NCBI GenBank assembly: GCA_011033025.1
Contig: WFMF01000120.1
Span: 62,001 to 126,000 of the forward strand
DNA length: 64,000 nt
Source: Beroe forskalii
Taxonomy: Eukaryota; Ctenophora; Nuda; Beroida; Beroidae
Reading direction: 5' to 3'
A program made the position numbers and the translations under genes. The notes below the pieces were generated by a model that had not been told where the DNA came from, ran no database searches, and worked only from the letters and a program-made list of their open reading frames with translations. Numbering within the stretch: position 1 is the stretch's first letter; every line of letters starts with the position of its first letter. Of this stretch, positions 35,992-48,176 are shown piece by piece.

Positions 35992-37057
35992 GAACCAACG
36001 AGAATCCTCAAAAGTTACGAAGCAAAAATTTAGACTGCATTAATTTGTAATTCAGATCGTAAGACCGTGCTACCTCTAATCCTCTCTGGAAATAGATCGT
36101 GAAATAGTTATAAGCATTAAAAGATGACGTCATGATCATAACTTGAAGTTGCAAATTGATAGTGGCGAACTGCTTAATGCTTTAATGCTTATTTTTTGCA
36201 CCAGTTTAATCAACGTGACTGGCTCACTGCTGATACCTCTCAAACATTTGAGAATTATAATCGGTGACGTCATTATCATAGTTTAGAATGGTACATTGAT
36301 GACGGCAACGAGTCTAATATATATTCTTCAGAAGTTCAGAACGCGTGAGTTCACTTTTAAACTGCTAGTGGTGGTCGAAATGTTGGTCAAGTTGGAACCA
36401 GGTTGTAACAGTAAACTTTGATTACAGCAGGAATTAAAATGCTTAAGTTTTTATCCTCGAATATTATCTTATTATATGCCCATGATATGCTCAAAAAGGC
36501 GTTTTCGCGAGACTTTCAATTTCATTTCTCACGTGTCTCCATGATAAGATAATATTATCTGGCAAAAATTAAATTTATCCCGACTGAGCCGAGATATTAT
36601 TACTTAATCCGAACAAAAACTTTCAGAATTCTAAAATTTGACCATTTTTTACTTTAGTATAGCGCTTAGATCAAGGTTATTCGGCGTTTTATTCCAAAAC
36701 TTTGGGCTCATGTGGTTTAAAAAAAGTTACGATTAATTCTAGATCGTTTAAGAAGATACAAAAACAAGTTTATTAAAGCTGATTTCAAAATCCAAGGAAA
36801 AGGAAATATCTATTTTAAATAAGATCTTCAACCCAACAGGTTAAGAGGTAACTAGATATTTTTGATGTGAAAGCGCCTGTCATGATCTACATTTGGCATA
36901 AACTAAGTGAACTTTGAGTTGTTACGGCATTACATCATACTTTAAAATACGCATTACATAACTAAACCATTACTTAACCATATATAATACACCTGTAACG
37001 TGCCCACGCCAAAACACCTGTGTAAAGTGCCCGAAAGCAAAAGATGTATCTGTAAAT

Positions 37058-37192
37058 TACCTTAGGTTGTAATTTGGGGATTTTTCAGAAAAATCCCCAT
37101 ATTTTACCCACCATGACAGTTCAATATGAAGTTATTATCATGCGTTAACTAGAGTAATGACTTGAGATAGATTCCCAAATTACAACCTACCA
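37058..37192. repeat. 135-bp element with inverted ends
   Basis: Left TACCTTAGGTTGTAATTTGGG and right CCCAAATTACAACCTACC are inverted repeats of about 18 bp. Inside is a second hairpin, GGGGATTTTTC/GAAAAATCCCC, at the left end. Non-coding and MITE-like. Confidence 0.65.
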
Positions 37193-40100
37193 AATTTTAC
37201 CACACATAAATACACCTCGTAAGGTATATGTCATGTAATACATCAATCCATGTGAATAAAGAAGCGTCGGCAATGTGATGAATATAAACTATCTGAGGAA
37301 CTTAGGCCCGGAAATGTTTTAACTTTCTAAGGAGTTTTGAGCGAACCTATGAACTGTTAATGAATCATTGACGGCAGCTATAAAACGAGCAAAAAATATC
37401 AACGAATAGATTTTGAGCGGAAGATGAAATATATTTTGACCTGCCTAAAATTGATTCTCACACGATCGTATCTCAATGCCTGAAACTATCACCGCGTTTT
37501 ACGAATAAATAAAATGCTGTTTCAAGCTACTGCAATGCCGTTTGAAGTGCGATTAAAAACTTAAAAAGTGTAAACAGGCGCTCAATACTCAAATATGCCT
37601 GATTTGGTATCATCTTCAGTGCACACAGAATTGGTGGTGTCTGAATTAAACTGCTGATTGATACCAAAACAGACGACATGTCCCTTGACTCATTCACAAA
37701 GTAAAAAGTTGCCAGTTGTCTTACTGACCTACGCCGGAAAAATCTGAGGAATTTTGACGTAAATAGCCAAATATTTTCGGCAGGAAATGGGCCACTCGGG
37801 AAGTGAAGGCGGTTAAGATGTCGTCGTTATCATAGCACAATGTAGTAAGTCGAGTAAGTTTGAAGCACTTATTTTTTCGCGGCGTGGTTGAAAGTGCTGA
37901 AACTTTTATATCATTATCCTATCTAGACAGCGCTGTCAGCAGGCATATTCATTGGAATTGGCTGAATTATTCAAGTCTATTAGTAATAAGGTTCATTCAG
38001 GTTTAGGCATTGAAATTTTCAAGATTATCGCTGAAATGCATTTTATTGGCTTCATTGATCGCTTGCCTAAGCCCTAAAAATCACAAAGGAACTGATATCT
38101 TCATTGAATGATTTCTAATAATTCTTTGGAAGATGGGCTTATCAGTTGGGCGAGAAGCGAGATGGATAGTTTTGGTATATCTCAGTAATGAGACACCAGC
38201 AGATTTGGATCTAGATATAGATATGGATCAAGATGTAGAATCTAAGTATGGATCTAGATATGAGATAAACAAGAACCAGACTACCAACAGGACGACAAAA
38301 GCGATTATGACACTACCGGTAATTTAGATAGACATTAGACACTATAATTCTCAATCTAATCAAAATAATTTACAACAAAATTCTGGAGCTTAAAACATGG
38401 AGTCCAGCATTATGCGATGCGGCATTGAAGCCCGGGGAATCATTGCTCAAAATGTTTTAAAAAGAACCAGAAAGGCGCATATAAATATTTCGAAACACCT
38501 GAAAAACCTCAAAAACAGGACATTATATCATATATTTAGCACTTGGCAGGGCTCAAGAGACATCAGTTTGTTGGCAGTTTCAGATAAATCCGATAAAAAC
38601 TGAAAGTTGTATCTTACGTAAAATTTCCTGCAAAATAATGCACAATTTTGCGTGCTCCGTTACCCACTATAAACCATGATAATGACGTCACAAAACATCG
38701 CCTTTTTCTCGTGGTCGGACTTTATTTACGCACGTAGCGTTGATAGAACTAATTTATACCTGTCTATATTCCTGATACCTGAGAGTCAGGAAGCATATCA
38801 CTATGTGTATCAGACACTATGAGAGCTGTGTATCAGATGTATCGTCTATATAGCCATCCTGCTCAAGATTTCAGGCTAACAGAGCTAACGCACTTTAGAG
38901 CAGAGCTTACGTACTTCACTACTTTGAACCTTAACAAAGACCTCACCAAAGACCACTCAGTGGACTCATCGGGCGTAAATTTTGATAGAAATCCTATGAA
39001 AAGTAGATTGCGCCCACTGTAACATGCGCATACGAGTAAGACTGGTAGAGAAGAGCAAGGCACTCAGTGGACTCATCGGGCTGGTAGTTAATCTGGTAAC
39101 TGGATGAAAACTTGTGAGGCTTCTTGAAACAAACGTTCTTGCGTAAATGTGATCTCCTTAATCCTGTGTTTTGGGGCACTATATAACGGGTGCTTTATGT
39201 CGAGGTGTTGACCATTTGCCTATTTACCTATCTTCAGCTTACACTTTACATATGAAAAATACAGATAAGTATCAAAGCAAAAACTCATTGATCAGCCAAG
39301 AATTATAACATAGATAAAACACGAATTTAAACATATTTACAAAAGTACAAAACCAAATAAAAGCACTTTGCAAGGTCCCTATATAATACAACTAAATACC
39401 AAATGACACGCGAATACACTAATACATAAAGCAGAAGGCTTGCCACCAACAATATACTATTGTTTTTCCGATGACGGAATCACTGAACTCAGGAGACGTG
39501 AACTAACAAACAGCACTATATTTTAAAACCATTAAGCTTAAACAGAATCCCTAACTATTATATTATCATCTCGAGCTAATGAGGTGTGTTATATTATACA
39601 GGTTTAATGCGACATATATACGCACCACGGTGTCACGCTGTGACACGACATTTTGGTTTAATATTTAGATTGTGTGAAAGAATAGGCGGTTGTAATTTTT
39701 CGAATCTCCATTCTAAACCATGATGCTGTCATCATAACAAAATGTCTTCTGATGGTGTGCCAACAATAGCCTTCATTGCTTCATTGTAATGCTAACTACT
39801 GTACTATTGTAGCCCATATGAATCCAACTTTTCACAAAAATGGAGAAAACCAAACCACGTGAAACACGACTCATATTTCTCTAGACGATTAAACATGACA
39901 TCATTTCCAAGGCTAAACATGGTTCACTTAGACAACCCCAGATCGTCTACCGTTTTTAGATATACACGGGGTGTATAGGTATTTTCTACAAAACATAAAT
40001 CTGCGTCTATATATCTATATATCTATGTGTGAATTACGTCAATCACAGTCAACCCTGCGCTACCATGAACGGAGAGGGCATTAAACACATTTATCAGCGT

Positions 40101-43100
40101 ATGATAATATGTTGACTTTAGGAGAGTTGACTTTAGTTCGTGACGTCATTATCAGGGTTTAACGTAGTGTTTTTGAGCGATAGATTGGTGTAATTTATTT
40201 TATCTTTTGATGATATGGTGCGAGTCCATGGTACGCCGTGGTACAGAATATAATAGAGCCGTGCCTTGGGGTAAATATATATTATGCGTATAAGTAGGAG
40301 TTAAAAGATCTTTGATATATATAAGCGAGCGTTAGTGACGTCATTATCAGGGTTGAAAATGGGGCATTGAAGGATGTGAAATGTGACTTGTTCTCGTGCG
40401 CGCGTTTATTAAAATTGATAACAATGTAAGGATTGTCAATTGCCAATTATCGCTGCGATGGATTTATTTAAGTGTCGATTGTCCTGAAATATGAAGTGTG
40501 GAAGTAATCGTGATCAAGGCAAGGTATGCAATTGCTGGAAAACGTCAAAATCAAATTAAAATACTTAGTCCTGCATTTGACAAAATTCCGAAAATATTTG
40601 AGTATTCGTTTGATTTTGACAAGGAATGGATGATCAAAACTTCTAATCCAAAAGCATCCAATAAAGTGCATCTCAGTATAAATTCGAATACAATAAAGCA
40701 TAAAACGGTCAACCAAATCACATCTCGATTACAAAGTACGATTAAGAATAATATGTAAATTAAATAAATATACATAGATAATTAAACGCCCTGATTCAAC
40801 AAATTCTTGAAAAGGACCAAGTCATTAAACACTGTACGAGTAACGAGCATTCGTGGTCTGGACTCAAATCTGATTTAATTTTCAGTCAAACTACATTAGA
40901 CAATATTATATAAAGCCACGTGTCATATATATTGGAGCATATAAGATTCACATTTAAGTGTCACGAAATACTCTGAAGTGCTGTTTGCAGTAATTAGTAT
41001 TGTGCACCTATAAACAGGCTATAGATTAATGACGTCATTATCATGATTTATAATGGATAATTGATGCGGTCGAAGTGCCTAACTATAGTTATTATGTTGT
41101 GTGAAGAGCATGCGTAGTGCGCCATAAATCCATATTATTGTGGCATATTAGTAATATTATAGTCATAATAAATGTGTCCAATGTCCCCTGATTTATCTAA
41201 TGAGGAAGAGAGAATAGTATGTGAAGTCTAATGTGAATATTTCTTGAGGACAATGCCCCATTCATTAATCATTAAAGATATAAGAAGTGTAAACGTCATT
41301 GGAAAGAAGGAATAAGGATCAACGGCTTAAACTCTCAAGGAACAAAAATTATTGAAAAATATTCGTAATTCCAGTTGGTAGGATCCCTGATTCGTGTTTT
41401 TGGCTCCCAAACCGTTTTTGGAAGTAGCAAAAGTAGTAGCAATAATCAGATAAACAGATAAATTCGATAGATATACCTACAGTCTACCAACAAAAATTAT
41501 AGACAAAGTTGATTGAAGCGAATGTTGATCGTTCGTCTTATATTATAGCAATTACGATCAATAAAAGTCTTATAAAGTCTCACCGATCACGTTTAGTAAC
41601 AAGGGGATTGACACATTTTATCGTGATTCAACATCAACATCAATCCTATTATAATTGATTCTTTCCTAATAGTATAATATAATTCTAAACATATAGACAA
41701 CACCTAATTATAGGAAGATAAAGGTAGTTATTACGTTTTTTATTTAGACTGAATGTAGAGCTTTAACCCTTATAACAGGAGCCATAATTAAGAGTTTTGC
41801 GGTAAGTGTACCTATTGTAGATATTAGGTTTATTACGTTTATTTTTTCACGTGAGATAGGTCTCAATAAACTCGGCAATGATAAATCATTGGCAAAAACA
41901 CCGATAGACCTATAATTTTAATATAAATTGATATAATTATTCAAATATTCACCCTCCAAACATTGGCACTTTTCCAGTTCTTAAGTTTTGATTCGGACTC
42001 TGATATTAATTTGAAAAAAATCAAGAAAAATAAAGAAGCCTGTCTTAACTATCTAACTATCAATATAAACCTCAAATTTTAAAATACCAAATTTCAAAAT
42101 ATTGACAGGAAAAAGTAACATTACCAAAATGATAATCAGGTAATAACTGAGAAGCCCAGATATACTCACAGATGAGATTAACCAATTAGGCCTTCCGGCC
42201 TCATTGTTAATTCTTTAATTAATTCTTTAATAAATTCTTTAATCGCTCTGATTATAATCCATACACTCCGGACGAAAAACTGGAAATACACTTCACGTAC
42301 GGACAGCAAATAACGATTCCATATAAAATGTTGCCAAATCAGAATTTCCCTTTAGCATTAAATTGATGCCTTATGGAATTTTTACTATAAAGTACCTATA
42401 ATCTATATTTATTCAACAGTTATAGAAATAATGGAAAACTTGCAATGCTATTATTCAAAATGACAAAATAGCCAATAGAATATAATTAATGTAGCCAAGA
42501 AACACTGGGAAAAATTCGGAAAACCGAGACCTTGTCGCCAATTCCTACTTACGCCATTGCACATTTCGTTGTGAATAAAGGAGAAGGATTCAACTGTCAA
42601 GAGTCAAGGGAAAACTATTTCAGCTAAAGAAGTTAATCTAAAATGCCACTCATGTTATATAAAACTTTTAAATGTTGTCCATTTCCCATCGTGGATAGTC
42701 ATAATGATAATGACGTCAAAATTGGTAGCCAAACGCACACAGTTTTCAATCAATTTCATCGTTGGTAACAGAATAATTGTTGGTAGGACATTTCACTAGC
42801 ACAATATCGCATAATCAACCGGTGAACTATAACTAACAAATAAAAAGTAAAAAATTGAACATTCCTCAACAAACGTATTCTTCATACGATCCACATTATA
42901 AATTTCCGTTATTATAGTATTTTTAGTACCAGGCGCCAGCTGCGCGCACAAAGAAACGTTCTCTGGTAGAATTAAAAACATCTGCGGTATGATTAGTATA
43001 TTGTGAAGGTTTACAATGGAATCTAAAGGAATCGTAATCTTAATTATATATATGTCGAAGGTGTGTTGACTACATTAGGTCAGCCACAGGTCCATATTTA

Positions 43101-43104
43101 AGTC

Positions 43105-43156
43105 ATTGGCCAATCAGCGTACGAATTAGCTGTAAGCTCGCGTGCTGATTGGTCGG
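43105..43156. repeat. Palindromic CCAAT-type element, copy 4
   Basis: ATTGGCCAATCAGCGTACGA on the left and GCGTGCTGATTGGTC on the right form inverted arms around AATTAGCTGTAAGCTCG. Same family as copies at 1.4, 11.7, 11.9 and 44.2 kb. Confidence 0.6.
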
Positions 43157-44071
43157 TTTATGACGATTTCGGGATATAAGCCGCCGATATTAATTTCATT
43201 GACAGTGTTGAAAGTTGACCAGACTCTTAAACTCCAGCACAAACTATAATAGAAATTAAGATGGGGAGATATAAAACAACTCTAAATCTCAAGATAGGAT
43301 GGAGGATATTGGATATCTTAATTCTGAAGATGTAGAAATCGGCACAGACGCAGCAATGTTTTATATCAGAATATTTTTAACTTGAATTACACCCCAACTT
43401 TGTTAGCAGGTTAGCAGGATAGTTTAAAAATAAATTACTTGCGGACCAAAATCAATTATCAGATGACAGAATTTAATGCCTAGATAGCAAATATAGGAAA
43501 TGCCATGTCAACAAATTCGCCATCAAAACCATGAAGATGGCATCATTCACAAATGTTAGTTATTTGAGCGTAAACTGTTAATTAACAATTCTCAGAAAAG
43601 CTTTTGAGAATTTTAAGTGCCCATGAAAGTATGAATCATCACTCGCGCTGTTCGATGCTCCAAACTTTCAAGAAATGGAAATCACTCGTACTATCCTGAG
43701 AAATGTAAGCTTTTCAACTCAATCAATTTACCATTATTCAAACCGTGATGAATTTATTATTTAAAACCGTGTTACCATTTCCAAATGCCAACAATTCGAT
43801 CAGTTATACCAATAGTTCTGTACAGTGAACAGGCTAAAGTGACAAAAACATGGCAAAATCTAGAACACATTATGGCGGATTTACCTTGAAAAACGTCAAA
43901 ATTTTAATAAACATTGTACAAATTTACACAAGCTTTGGACCGTTGTAAACAGAATTACAGTAATCAAGAAATCATATACCTAATCCTAGGCTTTATACTA
44001 TTATTAAGTTAGTAGCTTATCATTCTATATTTTTACTATATAGCTGCGTGACTTTTCACCAGAAAACTTAC

Positions 44072-44098
44072 TTTAAGAGGCTGCGCGGGAATAAAATG
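44072..44098 (-). CDS. Candidate 27-nt micro-exon
   Basis: On the minus strand a strong polypyrimidine acceptor (TTTTTTTTCTTTTTTTGTAG) is followed by 27 nt encoding HFIPAQPLK and then a consensus donor AAA|GTAAGT. The segment is symmetric and stop-free in that frame. No neighbours were found to connect it to. The strength of both splice sites is the only evidence; the T-rich tract could occur by chance in this AT-rich DNA. Confidence 0.25.
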
Positions 44099-44232
44099 CT
44101 ACAAAAAAAGAAAAAAAAGTGACCTCATCGCCATGTGTCAACGTGTCGAATAGAAAAGCTACTTTCTCTCTGTGACTTTTATATTATATTGCCATATTGG
44201 GCGTGTCATAAAACTCTCGAAACCATCTTGAA

Positions 44233-44285
44233 ATTGACCAATCAACGCGCTAGAAAGTGAGTAACTCGTGCACTGATTGGTCAAT
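44233..44285. repeat. Palindromic CCAAT-type element, copy 5
   Basis: ATTGACCAATCAACGCGC and GTGCACTGATTGGTCAAT form inverted arms around a GTGAGTAACTCG centre. Same family as the other four copies. Confidence 0.6.
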
Positions 44286-45571
44286 GTCTATGGAACGCTA
44301 GTGGGAACGCTAATGCACTGCTGATAATATTATTCTTCTGCAGAGCAAATGACCAACCATATACAAATATAATATTAGCATGTTGTCATAATTATTTTGG
44401 TAAAATATCAAATGATTTGAATCTGGGTCGTGCCAAGCGAAGTTAATCATTTTAACCGAACAACCTACTAACCTAATTAGGCGCGAAGCAGATAATTCGC
44501 TATTTGAAGGTTTAAAATCTGTACCGCTTCTAAACTTCAAGCAAAAATTCTACAGCACAACAGACAACGAAATACCTATTACTTCTCAAATCTGACATTA
44601 GGTCCTGTCCTGAGACACACATCTTAAGAAGCTGGACCTCCTACGCTATTCATAGACCTCAACTCATACTTAGATACTGTGAAATTATCTTACAATAAAA
44701 GTAAGTACACTGGGGGACTGACCGGATCTCGCTCAGATCTGTCCCCCGTTCAGTAGTAGAAACCCTCCCAAATGGCCTGCCTGGGTACGACGCTGGGTAC
44801 TTTTATATCATCCAGATCGAGCGATGTATTTGTAATTTCACCAACCATTGTTTAATTCCTGTTCAATTCCTATTTATTTTTCGGTACTCAAGAGGGCGTA
44901 TCCTTGGCATCAACTCAATACTCCAAACCATGATAATTCCCTCACAAATCAGTCATCTAGTGCTCGATATACGTCAGCAATGTCTTTAATGTAGTATCAT
45001 TTGCAGTGAAACAGAATGATGAACTTATCTAGATCAATAAACAGACGGCAATCAAGGATTCATTAACGTAGCCGTTTCGAAAGCTAAACTTCGCCGTTTT
45101 GAAAGCATAATACCGGGAGGTCTAGGGCAATAAAACCAAAAACCAAGTGTTTTGATTGCTGTTAAAGCGTGAAAATGATTAAACGTCCTAGGTAAAACAG
45201 TGCCTAATGAGCTATTATATGATTCCTTCCCTCATGCAAATTGGTGAAAATATTCGAATATGTTCTTCAAAACGTTTAAAATAATTCGGCAGAAATATAA
45301 ACTTTTAGTCAAATATGAGGCTGAGTTATGAAACGCTTTTGTGTTTGAAAATGTTATCTGCTATTTTTGAGACTATACAGACAGTAAGATTGTCTCCAAT
45401 TTAAAAAATATGTCATCGAAAACATAAAAAAGAAACATCAAACGATTTTATCACTAACAAAGAAAACTGTCAAACAAAGTTGAATGACATATTGAATATT
45501 GGTAACTACTGAAATCTTTATATATCACCATTTTGGCGCGCTATAAATCTAGAAAATGGAACAAGACCTAC

Positions 45572-45641
45572 CTTCAAATGGTTACATTCACATACAATAA
45601 CAGAGACAAAATACATGACTACAGCGAAACCTAATCCATAC
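45572..45641 (-). CDS. Weak candidate exon with a hydrophobic segment
   Basis: On the minus strand one frame between an AG at 45643-45642 and a donor GAAG|GTAGGT (exon end 45572) encodes YGLGFAVVMYFVSVIVCE, which would suit a membrane segment, then CNHLK. The acceptor has a poor pyrimidine tract. No family is assigned. Confidence 0.22.
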
Positions 45642-45696
45642 CTAGCAGTTTAAACTAATTATATCGTAACCCAGATCGTGCGATATAGTCAGCAGG

Positions 45697-45760
45697 CCAC
45701 TAAACGTCATAAGATCGCTGCATTAGGCTCTAATGACGACATCTTATGGCTACCGTTTAG
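45697..45760. repeat. Hairpin with CCACTAAACG / CCGTTTAG arms
   Basis: CCACTAAACGTCATAAGAT (45697-45715) pairs with ATCTTATGGCTACCGTTTAG (45741-45760) apart from a small bulge, around a 25-nt loop. Non-coding. Confidence 0.6.
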
Positions 45761-46507
45761 TCAATATATTCTATAGGCTTCATTATTAGTACCCGTACCT
45801 TAGTACCTACCTTAGTAGTTCAAACGCTAAACGAGCCACCTATAATAAGACATTAAAAAGTGGCAAAGAAAGGGTTTGTCGCGGGGCCCGCTATTTAGTG
45901 CACAATCTCTTTGAGAAACATGGTATATTCGATGTCATCAGTTTGTTATTGTAAACTATGATAATGATGTCACATGTGAACGCCTTTTGGTTCTCCTAAA
46001 TCAATGGTAAATGTAACGTGGCGTTTTAGTGGCGCCTCTGACCTGAGATAAGTTTCATTGCAAATGGAAACATATCAGATTATATTAACAAACTATAAAA
46101 CGAAAGCCTTGAAATGTCACTGATGAAAGTTTCAAGAAAATTGACTCTAATTCAATTAAAGTCAATGCAATGACACATCATAGAAGCTTGAAAACTGTGT
46201 AAAATTTTAAAAAGTGACTTAAATCGAAGCCTGCCTTAACCAGTCCATTCACTATAAGTAAACTTGTAAAAGTTATGTAAAATACTAATTTAATTTAGTT
46301 ATATAAAATCTATTGATTGCACGAGAAAACATGACTGATTTTCGTCACCAATTGCCCATGTAAATCCCTGAAAATGACGTCATTATCTGCCGTTTATTTC
46401 CACCGTAAGCGGTTCAAATATAATATAAGTCTCCCATGAGACTGTTAAGATATGTTGCCTGTAGAACATATACGCGGCTTCATCTTAATATGGACTCGTG
46501 GAGTAAA

Positions 46508-46593
46508 AAGGCGATTTCAAGATGACGTCATTATTATACGTTTTAGTGGTAAATTGATGACGTTGAATCGCCTGTTTTTCCCTGGAGAGTTTA
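46508..46593. repeat. Diverged TGACGTCA-core MITE
   Basis: AAGGCGATTTCAAGATGACG on the left, TTGATGACGTTGAATCGCC on the right and a GTTTTTCCCTGGAGAGTTTA tail match the family layout, but the left terminal repeat is decayed. Confidence 0.6.
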
Positions 46594-47226
46594 TAGCATG
46601 TTTTAAAAAAACTGAATATATTTTGTTAATTTTAATAGCGTTTCCACTTCTTAGTGCATAATATAGAGGGTAAAAAAGTTAATAAAATACTATATGAAAT
46701 ATATGAGGTGGAATATTTTTGAAAATATTCAGTTTATATTCCAAGTAAGTGTATTTCAATAGGAGGGAGAGATAGAGCGACAGCGTGAAATTCCAATCTG
46801 AGAATGAATAGTTAAAATTGCAGTTGTTAACGAAGTACTAAATGCTACAGAATATAATATTGAAAAGTAATAAAGTGAGTCTCAAAAGTGTTTTGCTTCA
46901 TATTTATTCCTAAATATGCAGTGTTAAAATATCCAGCATCTTTATAGACCGAACAAGTACTGTCAACCCATCTCAATGGAAGTCGTACGTTCAACGCACG
47001 CGTTTCAAGTTAACTTATAAAGCTAAAGATCATGATTTTATTGGTACGTGACTATAATATTGCGTGACTAATATTTCTAATTCTAAACATTTCATTGATT
47101 GGTTAATTATCAAATCACAATGTATGAAATCGGCGTTAGATATAAATGAGGCTAGTCGCAAAAAGCCGCTTCAAGCATAGATCGACAACATTTGAAAACC
47201 CTGCATTTTCGATCACCCGGGTGCAT

Positions 47227-47331
47227 TAAACGCCGCGCACGAGAAATAGACGGGTAGGATGACGTCATTATCATAGCTCGATGTATTGAGTTGATGACGT
47301 TGAACCGCCTATTTCTCCTACGATTCGTTTA
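47227..47331. mobile_element. TGACGTCA-core MITE, full copy C
   Basis: The left end TAAACGCCGCGCACGAGAAA and the right end ATTTCTCCTACGATTCGTTTA are inverted repeats; the core has GGATGACGTCATTATCATAG and GAGTTGATGACGTTGAACCG. Exactly 105 bp from TAAACG to CGTTTA. It lies about 230 bp upstream of the retrotransposon. Confidence 0.8.
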
Positions 47332-47561
47332 ATCTGTGATAAAGATACATTAATCTGCGATAAAGATACAGCTCCTTATAAGGTATAAGTATCTTCAATA
47401 TGTTGGATAGTGATTGAGGTACAATCTTTCTCAGAAATGTTAGAAAAATTTTGAGTTGATTGAAAGTGTGCAACAAGTCGAAAAACAACAAAAAATCAGG
47501 AACTTTTAGTGACGACGAAGATCGCATTACTTTTGAAATTTGATGGCTGCATCAAACTTTC

Positions 47562-47968
47562 TTCCTTATTCAGTTATTTATTCCGTAGTTTATCACTTCG
47601 TAGAAACTCCGTAGGCTTTGAAACATTAGCCTGCTCGGGACAGTTCTCAGTAATGAGATCTCGTCCCAATCAGGTTAATGAGACTGAGAGTGCCCTGCGG
47701 TGTTTCACTTTCACTTTCACTTTAGCAATGTTTGTTTACCTTTATTAGATTACTGCAGACTTCCTGCAGACTACTGTAGAGACGTGTGTGAAAGTGGCGG
47801 GCTTTTATGCCACGTAACTTTTATGTTTATCTTAGGATCGCGTGAGAGCGTGAGCTGCGACTCACAAAAGATTGTTTCTACATTTCTTTGTTCAGTTATC
47901 ATTACGACACTCTTATTTACGTTACCTATACGAAACGTCTATTCTTTTGTCCAAAGGCCCTTACAACA
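47562..47968 (+). repeat. 5' LTR, lacking its first 39 bp
   Basis: Positions 47562-47929 match 55662-56029 exactly by eye. The LTR is inferred to continue to TACAACA (47962-47968), because AG and then TGG (a primer-binding-site start) follow directly and because TACAACA complements the TGTTGTA that begins the 3' LTR at 55623. On this reading the full LTR is 446 bp and this copy lacks the first 39. It contains repeated TTTCACTTTCAC words. Confidence 0.8.
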
Positions 47969-47970
47969 AG

Positions 47971-47988
47971 TGGTGGCCTCTAGTTTCG
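47971..47988 (+). promoter_or_regulatory. Putative primer-binding site
   Basis: TGGTGGCCTCTAGTTTCG starts two bases after the inferred LTR end. TGG at this place is expected to pair with the CCA end of a priming tRNA. I could not assign the tRNA. Confidence 0.5.
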
Positions 47989-48176
47989 AACTAAGTTGCT
48001 CATTCTTTTGACTTTTCAGTCTTGTCACTCTTTCTTGTATTTTGATCAGTGATCTTTTCTGCTGGTTTAGCTTGTAATTTGATCGTAATGAAGGTACTTT
48101 GCTAAACTCTGTGTGTTTGAGTTAGTGCGTTCACTGTTGGAGTGACACTGTCCCTTGTCTAGTGTTGACTGTCATT

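Larger units (their letters stand above)
36121..44071. other. Gene-free region rich in TGACGTCA-core fragments
   Basis: No supported gene. Partial copies of the family lie near 36121-36182, 36263-36306, 37806-37890, 38655-38722, 39690-39740, 40138-40180, 40334-40408, 41028-41075 and 42690-42720. Other contents are a terminal-repeat element (37058-37192), inverted TATTATCTTAT arms (36469-36558) and a CCAAT palindrome (43105-43156). Remaining sequence is AT-rich and unique. Confidence 0.55.
44290..47226. other. Mostly gene-free region
   Basis: No recognised gene. It contains a stretch at 44709-44750 (CACTGGGGGACTGACCGGAT) forming a GGGGGAC/GTCCCCC hairpin and resembling the reverse complement of 8300-8350, partial TGACGTCA-core copies at about 45945-45990, 46355-46420 and 46508-46593, and a palindrome at 45697-45760. 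One weak exon candidate is listed at 45572-45641. Confidence 0.5.

Noticed and set aside
42796-42981. 61-codon minus-strand frame preceded by CCGCAG
   Set aside because: No donor and no family; AT-rich end typical of chance frames.
46919-47043. Possible plus-strand exon (acceptor AATATGCAG, donor GTACGT)
   Set aside because: Open for about 41 codons but does not resemble plexin sema or PSI sequence; both splice sites are mediocre.
47971-47995. tRNA-like T-arm (GTTCGAAAC in reverse complement) at the start of the leader
   Set aside because: T-stem and acceptor lengths do not fit a tRNA gene; it is better explained as a primer-binding site.
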